DNA of 64,000 nt from assembly GCA_016285245.1 (NCBI GenBank), contig JAEEQH010000002.1, positions 1 to 64,000 on the forward strand, in the 5' to 3' direction. This document shows, piece after piece, positions 48,357-56,038 of this stretch (position 1 is the first letter of the stretch; every line of letters begins with the position of its first letter). The position numbers and the translations under genes are program-made. This DNA comes from Prevotella sp. (lineage in GTDB: Bacteria > Bacteroidota > Bacteroidia > Bacteroidales > Bacteroidaceae). The notes beneath the pieces are model-generated. The model made no database searches and was not told where the DNA came from. It saw nothing but the letters and a program-made list of their open reading frames with translations.

Positions 48357-48392
48357 AAATAAACCGGAGCGAAATGCTCCGGTTTATTTTTT
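48357..48392. terminator. Bidirectional terminator between the pectin and glycogen operons
   Basis: AAACCGGAGC and GCTCCGGTTT form a perfect stem (48361-48385) extended by A/T pairs, with GAAAT as the loop and T-rich or A-rich flanks on both sides, so it can end transcripts from both directions. Confidence 0.92.
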
Positions 48393-48470
48393 AGTTTGAA
48401 CTTTAATGGGTATTGGGATTTTTACTCTCCTACATCCCGAAATAGTTATTCTGCTATCTTGGCCGGATTC

Positions 48471-49817
48471 TTATTTCTCCTCAGCCTTCTTGGCAGAAGC
48501 CTTCTTGGCCGGTTTCTCAGCCTCGTACTTCTCGAGCTTAGCCTTTAGACGGGTGATTTCCTTGTCCTTCATCTCAATCTCGTCACCTTGGTTCTTGATG
48601 GTGGTGAGCAGACCCTCGAGCTCGTCATTGTCGATGTCGAGCGGATAGAGGGCGTTGACTCTATTGATGAAGTCGCCGAGGATATTCATGTAATTGGTGA
48701 AGGCGTCGAACGGTCCGCTATAGATGCCACGGTCCAAACCCACGTTCGAGGGTTTTGTGGTCATGAAGCGGAAGTTATTGGATGCCTGCAGATAGTCCCA
48801 GTCCTGATTGATGCGCGGGTCGTTGGCAATGCGCAGACGGTCGGCCACAGAATAGAGCTTATTAAAGGCTTCACGCTGCATAGCGTTACCGAGCCAGCAC
48901 GAACAGTCGCGTTCCTCGTCCACCCAGCTGAGGGTGTCAGGCACGTCGACAGCACCAACACTGGGAACCTTCATGCAAATCTCCGTCGGTGTGGCGAAGT
49001 CGATACCCTTTTCCTTCGCACAAGCAGGAAGCGCCTTCAAGAACTCAAGGATGTTCGACGACAGCGGCTGGGCGATGCCAAGTGCCGACAGTTCCATGAA
49101 GATATTGATAATCTTCTCCTCCTCGGGCAGGCGTGCGATGCGGTCGATGTAAGCGTCAGCAAACAGGGGATAGCCCTCCCACTCCGCATTGTTGAAACGC
49201 AGCGAGATATCATCGGAGAACTCCACGTCGCGCAACAGCAACTTCAGGTTTGGAGCAATGTTACAGTTGTAGACATAGTGCGGCGACTTCCATCCGAGAA
49301 CATGCTTGGCACCTTCGGTGAGCATTCCCTTGAAGCCCATGGCAGCAATCTGAGAGCCGATGTCGTCGCTGTAGATGAGTGACGAGTTGCGGGCTACCTG
49401 AGGCTTCTGTCCGAAGAGCTCTTCAATCTTCTTGCATTGTTTCTTGACATCGAGGGCGAAGGTCTCCTCGTTAGCCAGCGACGATAGTCCGTGGCTGTAA
49501 GGCTCTGCTAGAAACTCCACGCAGCCAGTCTGTGCGAGCTCCTGCAGTTTCTCTATCACCTGCGGTGCGTGCATCTCCAGCTGCTCGATGCCAGTGCCTG
49601 AGAGACTGAAGGCGACCTTGAAGTACTTGCCGTTCTCCTGAATCATCTGCTGGATAGTGTTCAGAGCTGGCATATAGCTGCGCTCGGCGATGTCGGTGAT
49701 ACTGCGCTCGTTCTCGTAGTCATCGTAATAATAATGGTCGGTACCGATGTCAAAGAAACGATAGCGCTTCAGATGAATAATCTGATGTATCTCGAAATAT
49801 AAACAAATCGTTTTCAT
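48471..49817 (-). CDS. GH57 family alpha-amylase / glucan-processing enzyme
   Basis: A 448-residue cytosolic GH57 enzyme, probably acting on glycogen. The true start is the ATG at 49817 (MKTICLYFEIHQ); the longer frame begins at a TTG. GH57 features are FEIHQIIHLKRYRFF near residue 8, the nucleophile Glu in CVEFLAEPYSHGLSS near 127, and EGAKHVLGWKSPHYVY near 190. The C-terminus (about 400-448) is a short coiled coil followed by a Lys/Ala-rich tail (KKASAKKAEEK). It is the third gene of the operon with the debranching enzyme and glycosyltransferase; this trio is common in Bacteroides. Confidence 0.92.
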   Translation of the reverse strand: MKTICLYFEIHQIIHLKRYRFFDIGTDHYYYDDYENERSITDIAERSYMPALNTIQQMIQENGKYFKVAFSLSGTGIEQLEMHAPQVIEKLQELAQTGCVEFLAEPYSHGLSSLANEETFALDVKKQCKKIEELFGQKPQVARNSSLIYSDDIGSQIAAMGFKGMLTEGAKHVLGWKSPHYVYNCNIAPNLKLLLRDVEFSDDISLRFNNAEWEGYPLFADAYIDRIARLPEEEKIINIFMELSALGIAQPLSSNILEFLKALPACAKEKGIDFATPTEICMKVPSVGAVDVPDTLSWVDEERDCSCWLGNAMQREAFNKLYSVADRLRIANDPRINQDWDYLQASNNFRFMTTKPSNVGLDRGIYSGPFDAFTNYMNILGDFINRVNALYPLDIDNDELEGLLTTIKNQGDEIEMKDKEITRLKAKLEKYEAEKPAKKASAKKAEEK

Positions 49818-49851
49818 AATTATCAATTTTCAATTATCAATTTTCAATTAA
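49818..49851. repeat. 14-bp repeats (AATTATCAATTTTC) in the glycogen operon
   Basis: Two and a half copies of an AT-rich 14-bp unit fill the gap between the glycosyltransferase and GH57 genes. Confidence 0.85.
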
Positions 49852-51123
49852 TTATTCTTCCCAGCCGAGTGTACGGCGATAAAGTGTACGAATCCAGCGT
49901 CCAACCTTCTCCCAAGTAATCTGGTCTACTTCGCGCTTACCCTCATCCTTGAGGTACTGGAAGAGCGACTCGTTGTGGCAGATACTATAGATGGCGTCGG
50001 CCAGGGCGTGGATATCCCAGTAATCGACCTTGATGCAGTTGTCCAAGATCTCGGCGCAGCCAGACTGTTTCGAGATAATGGAGGGTGTACCACACTGCAT
50101 GGCTTCCAGCGGCGAGATGCCGAAAGGCTCAGAGACGGAAGGCATAACATAGACATCGCTGGCTTTCAGACACTCGTAAACTTGCTTACCGCGCATAAAT
50201 CCCGGGAAGTGGAAGCGGTCGGCGATGCCGCGCTCAGCAGCCAAATGGATCATGGCGTCCATCATATCGCCGGAACCAGCCATACAGAAGCGAACGTTAC
50301 GGGTACGGTGGAGCACCATCGTGGCAGCCTCGACGAAGTATTCAGGACCTTTCTGCATAGTGATACGTCCGAGGAACGTAACAACCTTCTCCTTACCCGT
50401 ATGGTCGGGACGCGGGATGGCTTGATACTCATCGGGCAGCGGATAGACCGCGTTATGTACAGTAAAGCACTTACGCGGGTCCTGATGATATTGGTTGATG
50501 ACCGTCTGACGTGTCAACTCCGACACACACATAATGCAATCAGCCCAGTCCATGCCATTTTTCTCGATACCGTAGACGGTGGGATTTACCTTACCGCGCG
50601 AGCGGTCGAAGTCGGTAGCATGGACGTGGATACACAGTGGCTTGCCACTTACCTGCTTGGCATGGATGCCGGCCGGGAAGGTAAGCCAATCGTGTGCATG
50701 GATAATGTCAAACTCCTCAGCACGAGCCACTTGTCCGGCTATAATCGAGTAATTGTTTATCTCCTCATGCAGGTTTCCTGGATAGCCTCCGGCAAACTCC
50801 ATGGCGCCGAGGTCGTTGACGTTCATGTAGTTGAAATCGGCATAGATATGCTCGCGGAGCTTGAAATAATAGTCGGGATCCATGATGTTGCCCACGCGCT
50901 GCTTGACATAGTCATAATCGACGTCGCGCCAGGCGATGGGTACTGCGTTCATGGCAACAATACGGCAGGCGTGCTGACTCTCGTCACCAAAGGGGTGTGG
51001 CAGGCAGAGTACGGTCTCAATGTCGCCCTGTGCCTTCAGGCCTTCGGAGATACCATAGTTAGCGGTAGCCAGTCCACCGAACACGTGAGGAGGATACTCC
51101 CATCCAAACATTAATACTTTCAT
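49852..51123 (-). CDS. Glycogen synthase-type glycosyltransferase
   Basis: A 423-residue GT-B glycosyltransferase, probably extending glycogen from a nucleotide-glucose donor. The start MKVLMFGWEYPPHVFGGLAT is the donor/acceptor N-terminal motif, HAHDWLTFPAG lies near residue 139, GRITMQKGPEYF near 255, and the E-x7-E pair in SEPFGISPLEAMQCG near 335 is the donor site. It resembles GT4/GT5 starch synthases but is shorter than GlgA. It begins 15 bp after the debranching enzyme gene. Confidence 0.92.
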   Translation of the reverse strand: MKVLMFGWEYPPHVFGGLATANYGISEGLKAQGDIETVLCLPHPFGDESQHACRIVAMNAVPIAWRDVDYDYVKQRVGNIMDPDYYFKLREHIYADFNYMNVNDLGAMEFAGGYPGNLHEEINNYSIIAGQVARAEEFDIIHAHDWLTFPAGIHAKQVSGKPLCIHVHATDFDRSRGKVNPTVYGIEKNGMDWADCIMCVSELTRQTVINQYHQDPRKCFTVHNAVYPLPDEYQAIPRPDHTGKEKVVTFLGRITMQKGPEYFVEAATMVLHRTRNVRFCMAGSGDMMDAMIHLAAERGIADRFHFPGFMRGKQVYECLKASDVYVMPSVSEPFGISPLEAMQCGTPSIISKQSGCAEILDNCIKVDYWDIHALADAIYSICHNESLFQYLKDEGKREVDQITWEKVGRWIRTLYRRTLGWEE

Positions 51124-51138
51124 ACAGCGTTCCTCCTA

Positions 51139-53088
51139 TTACTTTTGATACGAATACTTCTCCAAGAGTTTCAGCGTGCGCAGGATCTCGGCCACGTTCA
51201 TGGCAAAGGCCATGGCGCCGCGTCCATGGAACGGCGGGTTACCGTCGAATAGCTCGGAGATGGTACCGATAGCGTGATAGTCAATTTCATCCTCGTAACC
51301 CACCATCTGCCGTTCGATGAACGACAGGCGTGAGCGCTTGTAGAGTTTCAGGCAGGCCTCCATATAGAAGCCGCCGAGCCAAGGCCAAGCCGTTCCCTGA
51401 TGGTAGGCATAGTCGCGTTGTGTCTGTGGTCCGACATACATCGGATTGTAGCCTCCACTCTTAGGCGACAGTGAGCGCAGTCCCTTCGGGGTGAGCAACT
51501 CGCGCGTACATATATCTACTACGCTCTTCATCTGCTGTTGTGACAGCGGCGAGTAGTCGAGTGCCACAGCGAATATCATGTTCGGACGTACAGACCAGTC
51601 CATGTTCGTACCGTCGACATAGTCGAGCAGATAGCCGTATTCATTAACAAAAGTCTCGACAAACGACTGCTTCGTCTTGGCAGCCTGTTCCTCTAGCAAT
51701 TCGGCTCCTTTCTGGTTACCCTGATCGGCCATCATTGCAGCACAGAACTTCAAAGCGTTGTACCACAGGGCATTAAATTCAACAATGTATCCCGAACGTG
51801 GCACTACAGGACGTCCGTTTGCTGTGGAGTTCATCCACGTTACGGCACGGTCGCGGCCATTGGAATATAGCAGTCCGTTGGCATCGAGACGAAGGTTCGG
51901 ATGTCCGCCGTCCGAGATGTAGTCGATGATGTCACAGACGAGCTTGCCATACATCTGGTAACCCTTGTCCTTACCAGCATCCTTGACATACTGCTGAATA
52001 GCCCAAATGGCCCAAAGGGGAACATCGGGTTGTTCTATCTCGTAGATCTTCACACTCAGCGGCTTGTTTGCCATGAACTCACGCAATCCCTTCTCAGCGG
52101 TCTTCATCACCAGTTCGAAGTAGTCCTGCTCACCAATGGCCAGCGTCAGACCTGGCAGCGCAATAAACGTATCGCGGGCACGGGCCTTGAACCACGGGTA
52201 TCCCGCCAACAAGTAACGGTCGTCGTTCGGCTTTCGGTTGTGGAACTGGTGTGCAGCCGTCATCAGAATGTGATAGAAGTTATCGCGCGGAAGACGGATG
52301 GACACCTCCTTGTCGAAGAGCTTTTTCAGCGTTGACGACTTAATCTGCGACGTAGAACCTGCGAATACTATCGACTCGCCTTTCTTGATGTCCATCTCGA
52401 AGTAGCCAGGCACGTAGAGATCCTCGTTCGAGGCGTAGCCGCGCTCCTGTTCTTTCGGATACTCTATGCCGCGGTACCAGTCGGGCTGGAAAATGAACTC
52501 GTTCTTCTTCGAGAATTGCATGTAGAGGTCAGGATAGCCTGCATACATACAGGTCTTGATACCGTTGTCGACCACGCCATACTCCCGGCTGGCGGTCATG
52601 TTCTCGTGAGTAAACTGTCTAACGGAGCGGAAGGCCAAGAAGGGACGGAAGCGCAGTGTCGTTGCCGAATGGGCGTCGACAAGCGTGTAGCGAATAAGAA
52701 TGCGGTCCTCATAAGCTTGGAAAATGACTTCTTTCTTCAGAATGACGCCACCAACGCGATAGGTAGTCGTCGGCACGCTCGTAGCGTCGAACTCACGGAT
52801 GTACTTGTGTCCTTTAGGACTGTAGTTGTTGCCCTGATACTTGTGGAGACCGAGGTTAAACTCCGCTCCGTGCTGCACGACCGTACAGTCGAGCGACGAC
52901 AGGAGCACATGGTTCTCGTCGTCTAGCTCAGGTACAGGTACGACCAGCAGTCCGTGGTACTTTCGCGTATTGCAGTCTACTAAAGTAGACGAGCTATACG
53001 CTCCCGAACGGTTGGTGCGGAGTAATTCGCGTCGTAGACTTTCCTCCAGGTTAGTCATCACGGCTTTTTCGTAGCGTAAATTACTCAT
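51139..53088 (-). CDS. Glycogen debranching enzyme (amylo-alpha-1,6-glucosidase type)
   Basis: A 649-residue cytosolic enzyme that removes alpha-1,6-linked glucose at branch points. The N-terminal domain (about 15-280) has RTNRSGAYSSSTLVDCNTRKYHGLL near residue 21; the (alpha/alpha)6 catalytic domain (about 300-645) has YPWFKARARDTFIALPGL near 297 and MDWSVRPNMIFA near 490 with candidate catalytic acids, and QRDYAYHQGTAWPWLGG near 560. It is first in the three-gene glycogen operon, behind a promoter at 53144-53175. Confidence 0.94.
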   Translation of the reverse strand: MSNLRYEKAVMTNLEESLRRELLRTNRSGAYSSSTLVDCNTRKYHGLLVVPVPELDDENHVLLSSLDCTVVQHGAEFNLGLHKYQGNNYSPKGHKYIREFDATSVPTTTYRVGGVILKKEVIFQAYEDRILIRYTLVDAHSATTLRFRPFLAFRSVRQFTHENMTASREYGVVDNGIKTCMYAGYPDLYMQFSKKNEFIFQPDWYRGIEYPKEQERGYASNEDLYVPGYFEMDIKKGESIVFAGSTSQIKSSTLKKLFDKEVSIRLPRDNFYHILMTAAHQFHNRKPNDDRYLLAGYPWFKARARDTFIALPGLTLAIGEQDYFELVMKTAEKGLREFMANKPLSVKIYEIEQPDVPLWAIWAIQQYVKDAGKDKGYQMYGKLVCDIIDYISDGGHPNLRLDANGLLYSNGRDRAVTWMNSTANGRPVVPRSGYIVEFNALWYNALKFCAAMMADQGNQKGAELLEEQAAKTKQSFVETFVNEYGYLLDYVDGTNMDWSVRPNMIFAVALDYSPLSQQQMKSVVDICTRELLTPKGLRSLSPKSGGYNPMYVGPQTQRDYAYHQGTAWPWLGGFYMEACLKLYKRSRLSFIERQMVGYEDEIDYHAIGTISELFDGNPPFHGRGAMAFAMNVAEILRTLKLLEKYSYQK

Positions 53089-53143
53089 AGATTTTATATT
53101 AAGGTATTACTTCAATTTGAGTGTTTCGTTTTAGATTTCAGCC

Positions 53144-53175
53144 CAAAGGTAATGATTTTTCTTGTGTGAAGCAAG
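53144..53175 (-). promoter_or_regulatory. Glycogen operon promoter
   Basis: On the minus strand TACCTTTG (53144-53151) with CTTG at 53172-53175, 20 bp apart. The leader is about 50 bases. Confidence 0.72.
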
Positions 53176-53213
53176 GAATTAAGGTTATTTAATACTTTTA
53201 GGCAACAAAAAAG

Positions 53214-53245
53214 TTTGTTCCTTCCTATTATTCTTTGTACCTTTG
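53214..53245 (+). promoter_or_regulatory. Promoter of the GH43 gene
   Basis: TTTG (53214-53217) and TACCTTTG (53238-53245) are 20 bp apart. There is no copy of the pectin operator 44 bp upstream. Confidence 0.82.
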
Positions 53246-53263
53246 GTGCCAAACAAACGAAAT

Positions 53264-54967
53264 ATGAAAAAAACAACGCTACTAATTACCCTGCTGCTGC
53301 CCATGCTGGCTACAGCACAATATCGCTCACAAGTGTGGTGTCCTGACAACAGCAACGGCACCTTCACCAACCCTGTTATCAATGCTGACTACAGCGATCC
53401 CGACGTCTGCGTGGGAGCACCGCTGCCAAACGCGCCAGCCGGTCATGACGGCGAGGATTACTACATGACGGCATCGTCGTTCCAGTGTACGCCGGGACTA
53501 CCCATCCTACACTCTCATGATCTCATCAACTGGGAGATTGTGGGCTATGCCCTTGGCAACCTCTACGAGGGTTATCCCGAGTTGCTCGCCCATTTCGACG
53601 GCGCACCACAACACGGCAACGGTGTCTGGGCCCCTTCCCTCCGCTACCACGACGGCTGGTACTACATCTACTGGGGTGACCCCGACTTCGGCGTATTCAT
53701 GGTGAAGACCCAGAACCCAGCCGGCAAGTGGACTGAGCCACTGTGCGTCATCCGCGGCGAAGGCTACATCGACACCTGTCCGCTATGGGACGACGACGGC
53801 CGCTGTTACCTCGTCAACGGCTGGGCCAACTCGCGCGCCAAGTACGCCTCGGTGCTAACAGTACGCGAGATGAGTAATGACGGCACGCACCCCATAGGAC
53901 AACCCGTCATCGTGTTTGACGGCAACGGCACGGCCAACCGCACGTGCGAAGGGCCGAAGTTCTACAAGCGCGACGGCTGGTACTGGATCATGTGTCCCGC
54001 CGGCGGTGTCCCCGAGGGTTTCCAACTGGCCATGCGGAGCCGTTCACCCTACGGTCCCTACGAGCATAAGATTGTTCTGTCACAAGGCAAAACAAATATC
54101 AACGGCCCCCACCAGGGTGGCTGGGTACATACTAAATATGGTGAGGACTGGTTCCTGCACTTCCAAGACAAGGAAGCCTATGGTCGTGTCGTCCATCTGA
54201 ACCCCGTTGACTGGTCTAGTGGTTGGCCTATCATGGGCAGGAAGGGGGAACCGGTGATAACGTATCCGAAACCAAAAGCATCGAGCGCAGTCATCGTGAA
54301 CCCTGTTGAGAGCGACGAGTTCAACGCCCCTACCCTCGGTCTCCAATGGCAATGGCACGGAAATTACGACGAGAAGTTCGGTACAGCCACGGCTTTCGGC
54401 ACCTACCGTCTTTACACCTACAAGTTGTTGGAAAACTATAAAAATTTCTGGGGGGTGCCCAATATGTTACTGCAGAAGACACCCGCCGACAAGTTCACCG
54501 CCACCGCGAAGGTGCGCTTCACGTCGAAAGCCGACGGTCAGATGGGCGGTCTCATCATGATGGGGCTCGACTACTCCGCACTCGTCGTTCGGCGTGTGGG
54601 CCGCGAGTTCCAGCTGCTGCAACTGACGTGTCAGCAAGCCGACAAGGGAAAGGCGCAGACGGAGCAGCTGCTGGCCACACTAAAGCCTACTGCCGAAGAC
54701 AAGACCGACTACAAACCTGGCATCCATGAGGACATCTACTTGAGGCTGACGGTGAGCAACGTCGAGGCTGGTGCTGCCCATGGCGGCAAGCCGATGGTAC
54801 ACTTCGCCTACAGCCACGACGGGAAGAAGTTTACCGACTGCGGCACGGCGTTCACGATGCGTCAGGGTAAGTGGATCGGTGCGAAGTTCGGTTTCGTCAG
54901 CGTGGAGACCGAAGCGAAGTCCGACCGTGGTTGGCTGGACGTCGACTGGATCAGGGTGACTCCTTAA
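53264..54967 (+). CDS. Exported GH43 beta-xylosidase / alpha-arabinofuranosidase
   Basis: A 567-residue enzyme acting on xylan- or arabinan-derived oligosaccharides. The ATG at 53264 starts a signal peptide ending A-T-A-Q; a TTG 21 bp upstream lies in the promoter. The five-bladed propeller (about 25-330) has the base Asp in ADYSDPDVC near residue 43, the pKa-modulating Asp in DTCPLWDDDGR near 164 and the acid Glu in CEGPKFYKRDGWYW near 229. A C-terminal beta-sandwich (about 345-565) of the beta-xylosidase type (LQWQWHGNYDEKF) completes it, as in GH43 subfamilies with this accessory domain. Exact substrate cannot be told from sequence. Confidence 0.93.
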   Translation: MKKTTLLITLLLPMLATAQYRSQVWCPDNSNGTFTNPVINADYSDPDVCVGAPLPNAPAGHDGEDYYMTASSFQCTPGLPILHSHDLINWEIVGYALGNLYEGYPELLAHFDGAPQHGNGVWAPSLRYHDGWYYIYWGDPDFGVFMVKTQNPAGKWTEPLCVIRGEGYIDTCPLWDDDGRCYLVNGWANSRAKYASVLTVREMSNDGTHPIGQPVIVFDGNGTANRTCEGPKFYKRDGWYWIMCPAGGVPEGFQLAMRSRSPYGPYEHKIVLSQGKTNINGPHQGGWVHTKYGEDWFLHFQDKEAYGRVVHLNPVDWSSGWPIMGRKGEPVITYPKPKASSAVIVNPVESDEFNAPTLGLQWQWHGNYDEKFGTATAFGTYRLYTYKLLENYKNFWGVPNMLLQKTPADKFTATAKVRFTSKADGQMGGLIMMGLDYSALVVRRVGREFQLLQLTCQQADKGKAQTEQLLATLKPTAEDKTDYKPGIHEDIYLRLTVSNVEAGAAHGGKPMVHFAYSHDGKKFTDCGTAFTMRQGKWIGAKFGFVSVETEAKSDRGWLDVDWIRVTP

Positions 54968-54982
54968 CAGTAGACCAACTAT

Positions 54983-55918
54983 TTAGTCCGGAATCAGGAA
55001 GTTGATGACCTCCTGCTCCACGTTCACGCGATAGGCGCCGACGGGGGTCTTCATCAGGCGACCGTCGATACCCACCATCGCCTTGCGTGCCTCGTCGACA
55101 AAAATCTCGCAGGTACGGAAGGGGTGTACGCTGCGGTGGTTCAGGAAACGGCCGGCGATGAGCAGCCACAAGCCCTCAATGAGCTGCACCATCTCCGGAT
55201 GGTAGACCACGGAGACATCGAGCATCCCGTTATAGGGAACGGCGTTGGGCGTCTGTCCGTAGCCAGGGCCGGAGCCAATGCAGACGGTCATCACCTTACG
55301 GTCGATGGTGTCGCTGTTGATGCGCAGCTTCATCTTGTACTCCATGCGGTGGAACAGCATGACGAAGAGCGACGTAATAAAAGATAAGGTACGCGAGCCG
55401 AAGAGGCGGCGTGTCTGTCGGCGCAGGTTCATAATGTCGGCCGTCATGCCGATGTTCAGGCAGTTCAGGAAGTAGCGGTGGCACTTCTCGTTATTCTTAT
55501 TCGTATAGCGGATGCAGCCCAAGTCAATCTTCCTCACACGCTTAGCGGCGAGCCAGCCGACAGTCTGCTCCAATTCATCCTCGTCGAAGCCCCAGAATCG
55601 GGCGAAATCGTTCATCACACCGTTGGGGATGACACCCAGACTGATGGTGTCGCGCACCTGCTTCTCGACCTTCATCAGACAGTTCACGGCATCGTTAAGC
55701 GCCGAGTCTCCACCCACAATGATGATGGTCTTGTAACCGTTGTTGATAAGCATCGTCATCAGGCGTTCCACCGAGTCGCTGGTCTCACTCTGCACCATGT
55801 CGAAGTCGACATGGCGCTCACGGAGCACAGCGGCAATCTTCTCCCAGCGCTTCTGCTTGTTGCTGATTCCAGTACGGGGACAGTACAGCACGCCCCACTT
55901 CGTCGTTTCTATAGCCAT
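54983..55918 (-). CDS. Diacylglycerol kinase-family lipid kinase
   Basis: A 311-residue protein of the DgkB/YegS fold that phosphorylates diacylglycerol or a related lipid with ATP. The nucleotide loop is IVGGDSALNDAVN near residue 70; the common form is GGDGTxNEV. The next motif, GVIPNGVMNDFARFWG near 98, is a variant of PLGTGNDFAR. Later parts (IGSGPGYGQTPNAVPYNGMLDVSV) fit the second domain. The start is the ATG at 55918, because the longer frame begins at a TTG inside the promoter TACATTTG (55940-55947). It converges with the GH43 gene with a 15-bp gap. Confidence 0.88.
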   Translation of the reverse strand: MAIETTKWGVLYCPRTGISNKQKRWEKIAAVLRERHVDFDMVQSETSDSVERLMTMLINNGYKTIIIVGGDSALNDAVNCLMKVEKQVRDTISLGVIPNGVMNDFARFWGFDEDELEQTVGWLAAKRVRKIDLGCIRYTNKNNEKCHRYFLNCLNIGMTADIMNLRRQTRRLFGSRTLSFITSLFVMLFHRMEYKMKLRINSDTIDRKVMTVCIGSGPGYGQTPNAVPYNGMLDVSVVYHPEMVQLIEGLWLLIAGRFLNHRSVHPFRTCEIFVDEARKAMVGIDGRLMKTPVGAYRVNVEQEVINFLIPD

Positions 55919-55939
55919 AGGTCTTTTGCTTTTTGCTTG

Positions 55940-55971
55940 CAAATGTAGCTATAAAAACGTTACGAACCAAA
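55940..55971 (-). promoter_or_regulatory. Promoter of the lipid kinase gene
   Basis: On the minus strand TACATTTG (55940-55947) and TTTG (55968-55971) are 20 bp apart, 21 bp upstream of the ATG at 55918. Confidence 0.82.
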
Positions 55972-56038
55972 TTTTTTCCCCATTTTATTTGTTGTCCACT
56001 TGATTCCCGTGCAATGCGCCAATCATTGGTACTGCCAA

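Noticed and set aside
55950..55966. Fourth copy of the pectin operator near the lipid kinase promoter (AAACGTTACG)
   Set aside because: Only the central AACGTT matches well and it lies between -33 and -7, not at the 44-bp distance.
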